From NCBI RefSeq assembly GCF_001642995.1, contig NZ_LOHS01000097.1:29594-93593 (forward strand): 64,000 bases of DNA. Direction: 5' to 3'. Position 1 is the first letter of the stretch, and the number at the start of each line of letters is the position of its first letter. A program made the position numbers and the translations under genes. Positions 41,708-51,158 of the stretch are shown here, in pieces. The notes under the pieces were generated by a model, which searched no databases, was not told where the DNA came from, and saw only the letters and a program-made list of their open reading frames with translations. The DNA is from Streptomyces jeddahensis (lineage in GTDB: Bacteria > Actinomycetota > Actinomycetes > Streptomycetales > Streptomycetaceae).

Positions 41708-42352
41708 ATGACGACAGCCTTCTCGGGGTTCCCCGACATCTCCATCAGCACGGAGCGGTTGGTGCTGCGCCCGTTCGAGGAGGCGGACGCCCCGGCCCTC
41801 GCCGAGATGATGAACGACGAGCTCGTCACCGCCTGGACGTCCTTTCCTCAGCCCTACACCGAGGCCGACGCCCGGGGGCTGATCACTGTGACGGCACCCG
41901 CCGAGCGCACGGAGGGGCGCGGCATCGTGTTCGCCGTCACCGAGTTCCTCACCCAGCGCCTCGTCGGCATCGTGCATCTGCACCACACCGACTGGCGGGT
42001 GCGGTCCAGCGAGATCAGTTACGTCATCGCGCCCTGGGCCCGCGGTGAGGGCTATGCCTCGGAGGCGGCCCTCGCCACCGCCCAGTGGCTCTTCCATGAT
42101 CAGAAGTTCGAGCGCCTGGAGCTGCGGACGGCGGCCGACAACACCGCGTCGCAGCAGGTCGCGCAGAAGATCGGCTGCATCAGCGAGGGCGTGCTGAGGG
42201 GCGCCTTCATAGCGCGCACCAGAACCGAGAGCGGCTGGGCCGACGTCCGTACCGACCTCATCGTGTGGAGCCTCCTCCCGGAGGACCTCGACGGTGTCAT
42301 CGACCAGCTCTCGGAGACCGGCGGCTTCACCGCGTTCTCGGACTGGTCCTGA
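41708..42352 (+). CDS. GNAT-family N-acetyltransferase (RimJ/RimL type)
   Basis: The 214 residues start at ATG 41708 with GGAG six bases upstream. ISTERLVLRPFEEADAPALAEMM, VAGIVHLHHTD-like VGIVHLHHTDWRVRSSEISYVI and APWARGEGYASEAALATAQWLF are the acetyl-CoA-binding blocks of ribosomal-protein or small-molecule GNATs, with RLELRTAADNTASQQVAQKIG as motif B. Its target is unknown. A tandem repeat array precedes it. It lies between the met and cob genes with no operon partner evident. Confidence 0.88.
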   Translation: MTTAFSGFPDISISTERLVLRPFEEADAPALAEMMNDELVTAWTSFPQPYTEADARGLITVTAPAERTEGRGIVFAVTEFLTQRLVGIVHLHHTDWRVRSSEISYVIAPWARGEGYASEAALATAQWLFHDQKFERLELRTAADNTASQQVAQKIGCISEGVLRGAFIARTRTESGWADVRTDLIVWSLLPEDLDGVIDQLSETGGFTAFSDWS

Positions 42353-42502
42353 CCGGGGTCTCCGACTGATCGTGACCGGGGGTTCCCGGTCCCGACCGTC
42401 TCGGAGAGCCGTCGGCTCCGTCCACCAGGTACGCTCACGGTGCACTAGGGCGGCGCGTGCGCCCCCTGACGACCTGCGAGAACCCTCGGGAGACTGACGA
42501 CG

Positions 42503-43753
42503 ATGGCCGACCGGGTCACGGTGATCGGCTGGGACGGTTCGCCGCTGACCGACGCGGCGCGCTCCGCGCTCGCAGCGGCCACGCTCGTGGCCGGCGCGGG
42601 ACACCATCTGGCGCTCCCCGAAGTGCCCGCGGCCGCCGAACGCATCCGCCTCGGCAGCGTCTCCCTCGCCGCCCGCCGTATCGCCGCCCACCGCGGCACC
42701 GCCGTCGTCCTGGCCGACGGCGACCCGGGCTTCTTCGGCGTCGTACGCACCCTGCGGGCCCCCGAGTTCGGCCTCGAGGTGGAAGTGGTGCCCGCCGTCT
42801 CCTCCGTGGCCACCGCGTTCGCCCGTGCCGGAATGCCGTGGGACGACGCGCAGATCGTGGTCGCCCACCCCCGCACGCTGCGCCGCGCCGTGAACGTGTG
42901 CCGCGCCCACACCAAGGTCGCCGTCCTCACCTCGCCCGGAGCGGGCCCCGCCGAACTCGGCCTCCTCCTCGAAGGTGTCCACCGCACGTTCGTCATCTGC
43001 GAGGAGCTCGGCACCGCTCGCGAACAGGTCACCGTCGTCACCTCCGACAAGGCCGCCGACCACGCCTGGCGCGACCCCAACGTCGTCATCGTCATCGGCG
43101 GTCCCGTCGCCGCCTCGGAGAACGGCGGATGGATCGCCGGACGCGACCACACGGCCACCCCCGCAGCCGAGAGCCCCAGCGGACCTCCGTCGCGCGGATG
43201 GGCGCTGCCCGCCGAGGAGTACGGCAGCGAGCCGGCCGAGGGCGAGACGGACCCCATGCGCGCCGCCCAACTCGCCCGGCTCGGCCCGCGCGTGGGCGAC
43301 CTCGTCTGGGACATCGGCTCCGGCAGCGGCGCCTTCGCCACCGAGGCCGCGCGCTTCGGCGCAGCCGTCATCGCCGTCGACCGTGACAGCGACGCGTGCG
43401 CCCGTACTCTCGCCGCCGCCCGCCGCTTCGGCGTGCAACCGCAGATCGTGCATGGCACCGCCCCGCACATCCTGGAGAACCTCCCCGAACCCGACGTCGT
43501 ACGCGTCGGAGGCGGGGGAGTGGCGGTGGTCTCCGCCGTCGCCGACCGCCGCCCCGAACGGATCGTCACGCACGCCGCGACCCGCGACGAGGCCGAACTC
43601 ATCGGCCGGGACCTGACCGAGCACGGATACGCCGTCGAGTGCGCTCTCCTGCAGTCCGTCGAACTCGACACGCGCGCGTGGACCGAGAAGAAACGGACGG
43701 TTGCCTTCCTGCTCGCGGGAGTCCGGGAAGGGCGGATCGAACCGCCTCGCTGA
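42503..43753 (+). CDS. cobL: Precorrin-6Y C5,15-methyltransferase (decarboxylating), CbiE-CbiT fusion
   Basis: Methylates C5 and C15 of precorrin-6Y and removes the C12 acetate in cobalamin synthesis. The 416 residues join a CbiE-like tetrapyrrole methylase (about 1-210, VTVIGWDGSPLTDAARSAL and VLADGDPGFFGVV) to a CbiT-like methyltransferase (about 250-416, GDLVWDIGSGSGAFATEAARFGAAVIAVD). ATG 42503 follows a GGGAGA site. It starts a run of corrinoid genes with the bluB-cobT fusion and cobA. No cobalamin riboswitch was found upstream. Confidence 0.93.
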   Translation: MADRVTVIGWDGSPLTDAARSALAAATLVAGAGHHLALPEVPAAAERIRLGSVSLAARRIAAHRGTAVVLADGDPGFFGVVRTLRAPEFGLEVEVVPAVSSVATAFARAGMPWDDAQIVVAHPRTLRRAVNVCRAHTKVAVLTSPGAGPAELGLLLEGVHRTFVICEELGTAREQVTVVTSDKAADHAWRDPNVVIVIGGPVAASENGGWIAGRDHTATPAAESPSGPPSRGWALPAEEYGSEPAEGETDPMRAAQLARLGPRVGDLVWDIGSGSGAFATEAARFGAAVIAVDRDSDACARTLAAARRFGVQPQIVHGTAPHILENLPEPDVVRVGGGGVAVVSAVADRRPERIVTHAATRDEAELIGRDLTEHGYAVECALLQSVELDTRAWTEKKRTVAFLLAGVREGRIEPPR

Positions 43754-44161
43754 AGAGTGTCGGTCTTGTGATGGATGGGGCCGAACGGGCGCCCCGTGAA
43801 CCTGCCGCCAGACCGTGCGCGGTAGGCTGGCCGATCGTTGTACTGCACTCGGGTGACTGATGTTTCGTCGGTCAATGTCCGGAAAGCGCGCCCGTTTTGG
43901 GCGTGTGTGTGGTACGGCAGGACCGGAGGGCGCGCGACGTGGCGCAGTCCACAGCGGGCCGTGGCCGCATCCAGCTGCCGCGGTGGCGGTTCGCCCGGAA
44001 CAATGCCGGTGACGGCATTGTCGGCGGTCCGTTCGTGCCGCGTGGCGCGCACGCTCGTTCTTCATGACGGGCGGTCGGTGCGCCGCTCCGGGCACAGGGG
44101 CCGCCCCGGCCGAAGGCCGGGAGCGGTGGAAGAAGCACTAACCGATGGGCGAGGGGTACGC
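43754..44161. other. Gene-free leader region before the bluB-cobT fusion
   Basis: No convincing coding frame and no recognisable cobalamin riboswitch (no clear B12 box) were found in these 408 bases. The region may hold a promoter, but no strong consensus was seen. A GAGGGG ribosome site stands just before the fusion start. Confidence 0.5.
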
Positions 44162-47100
44162 ATGACCGACACCGGCCAGGGCCCGGGCGAGGGACTGCCG
44201 GAGAGCGCAGGCATGGTGGATCAGCCGGGCGTCCCCGCGCCCGGTGCGTACACCTACCTGGCCCCCTCCGAGAGCCCCGCCGATGACGACGACCTGCTGT
44301 TGATGCCGGGTGCCCAGGGCGCATGGAGCGAGGGGCAGACGCCTGCGCCCGCCGCCGTCGCCCACGAGCCCGGGCCGCACGAGATGGCGGGCAGGGACAG
44401 CGGCTCCATCGACCTGAGCGGTGTCCGCGTTCCCGCCCCGGCGCCCTCGCCCGCGCCGGTGCGCCGCCCGCTGCATCTCGGCCCGCCCGTGCCGGACAGC
44501 AGCGCGAGCCCTGTGCGTTCGCTCGCCGACCGGGGCCCGGCCACCACGCCGCCGAACCCGGTGCCCGGGCGCCACGCGGGTCCGCCGACCAGCGGACCCG
44601 AGTACCTCGACATTCCGCGCGGCGACGCCGACGCCTCCGTGGCGCCGGGAACCGGCGAGCCCGGGCCGGGTGGCGCCACCGCGTGGGCACCTCAGCCGCA
44701 TCCGGAGGCACTTGGGGCCACCCAGGGGACCTCCGCAGAAACGGTCGGTCCTGACGCCGGTCCTGACGCGGTCGCGCAGCCTGCGCCGGATTTCGCGGAC
44801 GTGGCCGCCGCTTCATCCGCGGCTGCCGCTTCGTCCGCGGCGGACGCCGGGCAGCAGGCGCAGGCTGTGGACGCCGGGCCGCTCGCGGCGGGCGCCGAGG
44901 CTGGGCAGATGCAGCATGGTGCGGGGCGGATCGAGCACGGTGCGGGGCAGGTCGAGCATGGTGCCGGGCAGATGCAGCACGGTGCGGGGCAGTTCCAGCA
45001 GGGTGGAGAAGCGGTGCAGCCGCTGCAGGGCGGCGATGCCGCACACGTGCAGCCGGGTGCCGCAGAATTCGCGCACGCGCAGCACGGCGGAGAGGCCGTG
45101 CAGGCGCAGTACGCGGGCGTGGCAGCACACGAGGGGTATGTCCCTCAGCAGGCCGTGGACGCCGCGGACCCCGCCCGGTTCGCGCACTCCGCCGACGCCT
45201 ACCAGCCGGGCCAGGCGCCTGCTCCGGATGCCGGGGGGCACGGGTTCCCCGCCGCTGCCCCTGCCTCGTCGGCGGCTCCCGTACCGACCGCCGAATCCGG
45301 GCAGTTCGTGTACGCGGACGAGTCCGCCCCTGCGGGCCCGCCGTCCGTCGGTGAGCAGTTCTCCCTCGACCTGACGCGGGACGCGGAGCCGCTGCATGTT
45401 CCGCACGAGGCGCAAGCGCCCGCCACCGGGTTCGCCTCGGACGCGGCGGAGGCGGAACAGCACGCTGGGTTCGTCGACGCCGCGCACGCCTCACAAGAGC
45501 AGCCTTATCAGGGAGCGCCGGAGAACGAGGCGGTGCTGGTGGCCGACGGCGATCCTCGGGGCCACGCCGAGCAGGCTCAGCAGGCTCAGCAGGTTCCGGC
45601 CGCGGACGAATCGGGCCAGGCGGTTCCCGTCCCCGTGGCCGACGCCGTGCAGGCAGCCGCCGAAACCCCTGCCGCGCCGACCGGTGTCGCCCCGCACGCC
45701 GAGGGCGCCAGCACGCAGCTGGAGGCGTCCGGCGCGCTGCCCGACGGGACCGCCGTCGCGCTGCCCGACGGGACCGGCGCTGCCCTGCCCGGCGGATCCG
45801 ACGTAGTGCCTGACGGGTCCGGCGAGGTGTCGGTCGCCTCGGCCCTTGAGGACCAGGGCGCCCAGCCGATCGGCCAGTTCGTGCCCGTCGAGGGGTCGGT
45901 GCCGACCACGCCGCACCTGGCGCCCACGCCCCCGCACGCCCTGAACGTACCGTCGGTGCCGCTGCTCGACGAGCAGGCCGAAACCGCCGCTGTCGCGAAC
46001 GCCGAGGCCGCCGCTGTCGCGAACGCCGAGGCCGCGGAGCTCGCCGAGGAGGCACCGCAGCCGGTCGCCGAAACGGTCGAGTCCGTTGTTGAGCCCGCCG
46101 CGGCACCGGCAGGCACCGAGGACGGTGCCCCCCTCGCCGGATCGGTGGACGAGTCTGCCGTCGTACCGGCAGAGGCGCCGTCCACCGTGCAGGGAGCGGA
46201 CGGCACCGGCGCCGCACCGGCCGAGGCCGAGCACATCCCCCTCGCCTCAGCCGAGCAGATCCCCGCTGGACCGGCCGAGGAGACCTCCGTCGCACCGGAG
46301 GGGAACACGCAGGTCGCTCCGGCCGAGGACATGCCGGTCGCACAGGCCGGGGACGCGCAGGTCGCACAGGCCGGCGAGATGCCGGTCGCGCAGATCGGCG
46401 AGACGACCGCCGCCCCGGCGGAGTCCTCCGTCGCACCGGCGGAGACTCCTCTCGCACCGGGTGACGACGCCGCGCCCGCGCCCGCCGCGCCCGCAGGCGA
46501 GGCCACCGAGGCCGCAGGGCCCGCAGGCGAGGCCACCGAGGTCGCCGAGGAAGCCCACCCGTCGGCGCCCGAGGCCGAGGCCGAGTCCGAGCCCGCCCCC
46601 ACCGTCGTACCGGTGCCCGAGCAGGGCACCGCCCCGGGCGACGCCCCGGTCGTACCGGAGCAGGAGCCCGTCGGCACCGTGCCCGCGCCGCGCGACGGCG
46701 AACAGCCCACACCCGTTCCCACCGCGGAGGCAGCACCCGTGCCGGACAGGGACGTCCAGGACCCCGAGCCGCTCGTCGCGCAGAACGCGGACAGCCTCGA
46801 CACGCAGGAGGCCCCCGAGGCCACGGCTGAGGCCGGGGCAGAGGCCTCCGCCCCCGCGGGGATCCCCGTGCAGCAGGCCGGCCCCCCGGCCCCCGGATAC
46901 GACGACGCCGAGCGCGAGGCCGTCCTGCGCGTCATGCGCGAGCGCCGCGACATCCGCAACGGCTTCCGCAGCGACCCCATCCCGCACGAGGTCCTGCTCC
47001 GCGTCCTGGAGGCGGCGCACACCGCGCCGTCCGTCGGCCACTCCCAGCCCTGGGACTTCGTCGTCATCCGCTCCGCCGAGACCCGGCAGGCGATGCACGA

Positions 47101-48613
47101 ACTGGCCGTGCGCCAGCGCGAGGCGTACGCGAAGTCGCTGCCCAAGGGCCGCGCCAAACAGTTCAAGGAACTGAAGATCGAGGCCATCCTCGAGACCCCG
47201 GTGAACATCGTCGTCACCGCCGACCCCACCCGCGGCGGCCGCCACACCCTCGGCCGCCACACGCAGCCGCAGATGGCCCCGTACTCCTCGGCACTCGCCG
47301 TCGAGAACCTGTGGCTGGCCGCGCGGGCCGAGGGCCTCGGCGTCGGCTGGGTCAGCTTCTTCGACGAGCGAGAGATGGTACGTACGCTCGGCCTGCCCGA
47401 ACACCTGGAGGTCGTCGCGTACCTCTGTGTCGGATACGTCGAGGAGTTCCCGGAGGAGCCGGAGTTGATGCAGGCCGGCTGGTCCAAGCGCCGCCCGCTG
47501 TCGTGGGTCGTCCACGAGGAGACGTACGGCCGTCGCGCCCTGCCCGGTGAGGCGCCGCACGACCTGCTCGCGGAGACCGTCGCGGGCATCCGTCCGTTGG
47601 ACGCCAAGGCGCTCGGCGAGGCGTGGGAGCGCCAGAAGCGCATGACGAAGCCCGCAGGCGCGCTCGGCATGCTGGAGATCATCTCCGCCCAGCTCTGCGG
47701 CCTGTCCCGGATGTGCCCGCCGCCCATCCCGGAGCCCGCCGCCGTCGCGATCTTCGCCGGCGACCACGGTGTGCACGCCCAGGGCGTCACCCCCTGGCCG
47801 CAGGAGGTCACCGGCCAGATGGTGGCCAACTTCCTCGGCGGCGGAGCCGTCTGCAACGCCTTCGCCAACCAGGTGGGCGCCGAGGTCTGCGTCGTCGACG
47901 TCGGCGTCGCCTCCGACCTGCCCTCGACGCCCGGCCTGCTGCCCCGCAAGGTGCGCGCCGGCACCGCCGACATGACGACGGGCCCCGCGCTGACCCGCGA
48001 GGAGGTCAAGGCGGCCATCGAGGTGGGCATCGAGACGGCCCGCGACCTGGTGGCCGCGGGCAACAAGGCGCTGCTCACCGGCGAGATGGGCATCGCCAAC
48101 ACGACGGCGTCCGCCGCGCTCATCTCCGTCTTCACCGGCGCCGACCCCGCCGAGGTGACCGGCCGGGGCACCGGCATCAACGACGAGACGCTGGCTCGCA
48201 AGACCGAGGTCGTCCGTCGCGCCCTGGAGCTCCACCAGCCCGACCCGAACGACCCGATCGGCGCCCTCGCAGCGGTCGGCGGACTCGAACACGCCGCGAT
48301 GGCGGGCCTGTTGCTCGGCGGCGCTTCCCTGCGTACGCCCGTCATCCTCGACGGCGTGAGCGCGGGCGCCGCCGCCCTCGTGGCCCGGGCCATCGCCCCC
48401 GAGGTGCTGGCCGCCTGCATCGCGGGCCACCGCAGCGCCGAGCCCGGCCACATGGCAGCCCTCAACAAACTGGGCCTGCGCCCCCTGGTCGACCTGGACC
48501 TCCGCCTGGGAGAGGGCACAGGCGCCCTCCTGGCCCTGCCCCTGGTCCAGAGCGCAGCAAGGGCAATGCACGAGGTAGCAACGTTCGACTCGGCCGGGGT
48601 CACCGAAAAGTAA
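44162..48613 (+). CDS. cobT: BluB-CobT fusion with long low-complexity N-terminal region
   Basis: A 1483-residue protein. Residues about 1-910 are Ala/Pro/Glu/Gln-rich and repetitive, including a QMQHGAG/EHGAGQV run (about 248-290) and AVANAEA repeats. Residues about 912-1130 are BluB, the flavin-destructase nitroreductase that makes 5,6-dimethylbenzimidazole (RRDIRNGFRSDPIPHEVLLR, VGHSQPWDFVVI). Residues about 1137-1483 are CobT, which activates that base as its ribotide (AGDHGVHAQGVTPWPQEVT, LGEGTGA with the catalytic Glu). ATG 44162 follows GAGGGG. The fusion couples synthesis and activation of the lower base of B12. The disordered N-terminus has no assigned function. Confidence 0.88.
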   Translation: MTDTGQGPGEGLPESAGMVDQPGVPAPGAYTYLAPSESPADDDDLLLMPGAQGAWSEGQTPAPAAVAHEPGPHEMAGRDSGSIDLSGVRVPAPAPSPAPVRRPLHLGPPVPDSSASPVRSLADRGPATTPPNPVPGRHAGPPTSGPEYLDIPRGDADASVAPGTGEPGPGGATAWAPQPHPEALGATQGTSAETVGPDAGPDAVAQPAPDFADVAAASSAAAASSAADAGQQAQAVDAGPLAAGAEAGQMQHGAGRIEHGAGQVEHGAGQMQHGAGQFQQGGEAVQPLQGGDAAHVQPGAAEFAHAQHGGEAVQAQYAGVAAHEGYVPQQAVDAADPARFAHSADAYQPGQAPAPDAGGHGFPAAAPASSAAPVPTAESGQFVYADESAPAGPPSVGEQFSLDLTRDAEPLHVPHEAQAPATGFASDAAEAEQHAGFVDAAHASQEQPYQGAPENEAVLVADGDPRGHAEQAQQAQQVPAADESGQAVPVPVADAVQAAAETPAAPTGVAPHAEGASTQLEASGALPDGTAVALPDGTGAALPGGSDVVPDGSGEVSVASALEDQGAQPIGQFVPVEGSVPTTPHLAPTPPHALNVPSVPLLDEQAETAAVANAEAAAVANAEAAELAEEAPQPVAETVESVVEPAAAPAGTEDGAPLAGSVDESAVVPAEAPSTVQGADGTGAAPAEAEHIPLASAEQIPAGPAEETSVAPEGNTQVAPAEDMPVAQAGDAQVAQAGEMPVAQIGETTAAPAESSVAPAETPLAPGDDAAPAPAAPAGEATEAAGPAGEATEVAEEAHPSAPEAEAESEPAPTVVPVPEQGTAPGDAPVVPEQEPVGTVPAPRDGEQPTPVPTAEAAPVPDRDVQDPEPLVAQNADSLDTQEAPEATAEAGAEASAPAGIPVQQAGPPAPGYDDAEREAVLRVMRERRDIRNGFRSDPIPHEVLLRVLEAAHTAPSVGHSQPWDFVVIRSAETRQAMHELAVRQREAYAKSLPKGRAKQFKELKIEAILETPVNIVVTADPTRGGRHTLGRHTQPQMAPYSSALAVENLWLAARAEGLGVGWVSFFDEREMVRTLGLPEHLEVVAYLCVGYVEEFPEEPELMQAGWSKRRPLSWVVHEETYGRRALPGEAPHDLLAETVAGIRPLDAKALGEAWERQKRMTKPAGALGMLEIISAQLCGLSRMCPPPIPEPAAVAIFAGDHGVHAQGVTPWPQEVTGQMVANFLGGGAVCNAFANQVGAEVCVVDVGVASDLPSTPGLLPRKVRAGTADMTTGPALTREEVKAAIEVGIETARDLVAAGNKALLTGEMGIANTTASAALISVFTGADPAEVTGRGTGINDETLARKTEVVRRALELHQPDPNDPIGALAAVGGLEHAAMAGLLLGGASLRTPVILDGVSAGAAALVARAIAPEVLAACIAGHRSAEPGHMAALNKLGLRPLVDLDLRLGEGTGALLALPLVQSAARAMHEVATFDSAGVTEK

Positions 48614-48640
48614 CCGTCCGTGCGTGGTTGTGGCCCCGGC

Positions 48641-48732
48641 GTCCCGGTGTTGTGGGCAGGCGTTCCTCCCCCAGTGCCTTAAGGGCCTGGGCGGTACCCC
48701 CAGGGCGGAACGGGTGGGCACAACGCCGGGAC
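48641..48732. repeat. Intergenic palindromic repeat, copy C (long form, insert mirrored)
   Basis: A 92-bp element with near-perfect 14-base outer arms (GTCCCGGTGTTGTG and complement) and the same TGTGGGCA...TGGGCACA outline as copies A, B and D. The CTTAAG-centred insert lies on the mirror side of the core palindrome. It lies after the bluB-cobT fusion. Confidence 0.8.
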
Positions 48733-48782
48733 GCACCCGCACCCCGGAAGGGGCCCGGGGCGGAGCCCCGCGGTTTCGGGAA

Positions 48783-48812
48783 GGGGCGGGCTTGGGGAAA
48801 GAAACCCGCCCC
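48783..48812 (+). terminator. Terminator hairpin after the bluB-cobT fusion
   Basis: GGGGCGGG at 48783-48790 and CCCGCCCC at 48805-48812 form an eight-base stem, about 170 bases after the fusion stop, past the repeat. Confidence 0.6.
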
Positions 48813-48924
48813 ACCCCCGCCGTATCGTGGACCCGCACCTTAAAATCCGCACGTCAAGGGCCGCTCCAACGCCGCAGCGCCCCACCCAGCCCCACCTCGC
48901 CCTGCAAGAGGAGCCGCACCTCCC

Positions 48925-50169
48925 ATGGCCGAAAACCCCGCCTACCCCGTAGGCCTCCGCCTCACCGGCCGCCGAGTCGTCGTCGTGGGAGGCGGCCAGG
49001 TGGCCCAGCGCCGCCTCCCGGCACTGATCGCGGCGGGCGCCGACATCCACCTCGTATCGCCGGAGGCGACGCCCTCCGTGGAGGCGATGGCGGACGCGGG
49101 CGAGATCACCTGGCACCGCCGCCGGTACGAGGACGGAGACCTCGCCGAGGCCTGGTACGCGCTGATCGCCACCAGCGACACCGAGGCGAACACCGCCGCA
49201 TCGGCTGAGGCCGAGCGCCACCGCGTCTGGTGCGTCCGCTCCGACAACGCCGACGCCGCCACCGCCTGGACCCCCGCGACGGGCCGCAGCGAAGGCGTCA
49301 CCGTCGCCGTGCTGACCACCGACGCCCAGGGCCGCGACCCGCGCCACACGGCCGCCATCCGCGACGCCGTCGTCGAGGGCCTGCGCGACGGCAGCCTGGT
49401 CGCACCGCACCACCGCAAGCGCACCCCGGGCGTGGCCCTCGTCGGCGGCGGCCCGGGCGACCCGGATCTGATCACGGTGCGCGGCCGCCGGCTGCTCGCC
49501 GAGGCCGACGTCGTGATCGCCGACCGCCTCGGCCCGCGCGACCTGCTCGCCGAACTCCCGCCGCACGTCGAGGTCATCGACGCGGCCAAGATCCCGTACG
49601 GCCGCTACATGGCCCAGGAGGCCATCAACCACGCGCTCATCGAGCACGCCAAGGCCGGCAAGTCGGTCGTACGGCTGAAGGGCGGCGACCCGTTCGTCTT
49701 CGGACGCGGCATGGAGGAGGCGCAGGCGCTCGTCGAGGCGGGCATCCCGTACACCGTGGTCCCCGGCATCTCCAGCTCGATCTCCGTGCCCGGTGCCGCG
49801 GGCATCCCGGTCACGCACCGCGGAGTCGCTCACGAGTTCACCGTCGTCAGCGGCCATGTCGCGCCGGACGACGAGCGGTCGCTGGTCGACTGGGCGGCGC
49901 TCGCCAAGCTGCGCGGCACCCTCGTCGTCCTCATGGGCGTCGACAAGATCGGCAAGATCGCCGACACGCTGGTGGCCCACGGCAAGCCGGCGGACACACC
50001 CGTCGCCCTGGTCCAGGAGGGCACGACGGCCGCCCAGCGCCGCGTCGACGCCACGCTCGCCACGGTCGCCGAGACCGTGCGTACGCACGAGGTGAAGCCC
50101 CCGGCCGTCATCGTCATCGGCGAGGTTGTGAAGGTCTCGGACGGCAGCGCACCCGGCGGAGCCGAGTAA
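48925..50169 (+). CDS. cobA: Precorrin-2 dehydrogenase / uroporphyrinogen-III C-methyltransferase fusion
   Basis: A CysG-like enzyme of 414 residues at the branch to sirohaem and cobalamin. The N-terminal NAD-binding part (about 1-150, RRVVVVGGGQVAQRRL) is precorrin-2 dehydrogenase-like. The C-terminal SAM-dependent uroporphyrinogen-III methylase (about 173-405) has VGGGPGDPDLITVRG, KGGDPFVFGRGMEEAQ and VVPGISSSISVPGAAGIPVTHR. ATG 48925 is chosen by the frame start. It lies downstream of the bluB-cobT gene and a terminator, so it has its own promoter. Confidence 0.93.
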   Translation: MAENPAYPVGLRLTGRRVVVVGGGQVAQRRLPALIAAGADIHLVSPEATPSVEAMADAGEITWHRRRYEDGDLAEAWYALIATSDTEANTAASAEAERHRVWCVRSDNADAATAWTPATGRSEGVTVAVLTTDAQGRDPRHTAAIRDAVVEGLRDGSLVAPHHRKRTPGVALVGGGPGDPDLITVRGRRLLAEADVVIADRLGPRDLLAELPPHVEVIDAAKIPYGRYMAQEAINHALIEHAKAGKSVVRLKGGDPFVFGRGMEEAQALVEAGIPYTVVPGISSSISVPGAAGIPVTHRGVAHEFTVVSGHVAPDDERSLVDWAALAKLRGTLVVLMGVDKIGKIADTLVAHGKPADTPVALVQEGTTAAQRRVDATLATVAETVRTHEVKPPAVIVIGEVVKVSDGSAPGGAE

Positions 50170-50234
50170 CCCCGGGTAACCCGAGTCGTTCCGAGCCGTT
50201 GGCACCACACCCAGGACAAGGCAGTATCACCCCT

Positions 50235-51152
50235 GTGGCCGATCTCATCACCGTTGAGGACCCCGCCGATCCGCGCCTGCGCGACTACACGGGCCTGACC
50301 GACGTCGAGCTGCGCCGTAAGCGCGAGCCCGCCGAGGGCCTGTTCATCGCCGAGGGCGAGAAGGTCATCCGGCGCGCCAGGCACGCGGGGTACGAGATGC
50401 GCTCGATGCTGCTGTCCTCGAAGTGGGTCGACGTCATGCGCGACGTCATCGACGAGGTACCGGCGCCGGTCTATGCGGTCAGCCCGGACCTCGCCGAGCA
50501 GGTCACCGGCTACCACGTGCACCGCGGCGCGCTCGCCTCGATGCAGCGCAAGCCGCTGCCGACGGCCGGGGAGCTCCTGCAGACGGCTCGCCGCGCCGTC
50601 GTCATGGACTTGGTCGACGACCACAGCGACATCGGCGCGATGGCGCCTTCGGGTCGCCAGTCAGACCGTGCGGTTCAAACAGAGCGTACGGTTCGGCGCG
50701 TCGCCGTGTTCGAAGACATCGTCGATCACGCCAACATGGGGGCTGCCTTCAGGAACGCCGCAGCCCTCGGCATCGACGCGGTCCTCCTCACCCCACGCTG
50801 TGCCGATCCCCTCTACCGCAGGTCCGTGAAGGTCTCGATGGGGGCCGTCTTCCAGGTGCCATGGACGCGCCTGGAGTCCTGGCCGAAGGACGCCGAGTTC
50901 CTGCGGTCCGCGGGCTTCACGGTCGCCGCGCTCTGCCTGAGTGACCGGGCGATCACCCTCGACGAGCTGGCCGCGCGGGACTACGAGAAGCTGGCCCTGG
51001 TCTTCGGCACGGAAGGCGACGGCCTCACCCCCGAGGCCCTCGCCGCGGCCGACGAACACGTCCGCATCCCGATGGACGCCGGCGTCGACTCCCTCAACGT
51101 GGCAGCCGCCTCGGCCGTGGCTTTCTACACCACCCGCCCGAGGCACGCCTGA
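50235..51152 (+). CDS. TrmH/SpoU-family RNA 2'-O-methyltransferase
   Basis: The 305 residues begin at GTG 50235. An N-terminal substrate-binding domain (EGLFIAEGEKVIRRARHAGYEMRSMLLS) precedes the knotted SPOUT domain with GAAFRNAAALGIDAVLL, GTEGDGLTPEALAAADE and IPMDAGVDSLNVAAASAVAFY, the three SpoU motifs. An unusual insertion of about 33 residues lies between ARRAVVMDLVDDHSDIGAM and VRRVAVFEDIVDHANMGAA, which look like partial copies of each other. It probably methylates rRNA or tRNA. It ends six bases from the convergent permease gene. Confidence 0.9.
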   Translation: MADLITVEDPADPRLRDYTGLTDVELRRKREPAEGLFIAEGEKVIRRARHAGYEMRSMLLSSKWVDVMRDVIDEVPAPVYAVSPDLAEQVTGYHVHRGALASMQRKPLPTAGELLQTARRAVVMDLVDDHSDIGAMAPSGRQSDRAVQTERTVRRVAVFEDIVDHANMGAAFRNAAALGIDAVLLTPRCADPLYRRSVKVSMGAVFQVPWTRLESWPKDAEFLRSAGFTVAALCLSDRAITLDELAARDYEKLALVFGTEGDGLTPEALAAADEHVRIPMDAGVDSLNVAAASAVAFYTTRPRHA

Positions 51153-51158
51153 ACCCGC

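Noticed and set aside
43754..44161. Cobalamin riboswitch upstream of the bluB-cobT fusion or cobL
   Set aside because: No recognisable B12 box or conserved riboswitch core was found by eye in either leader; a covariance-model search would be needed to exclude it fully.
43872..48838. Several minus-strand frames of 860-1005 codons opposite the bluB-cobT fusion
   Set aside because: Arg/Pro- or Ser-rich without motifs; caused by the biased codons of the low-complexity fusion region.
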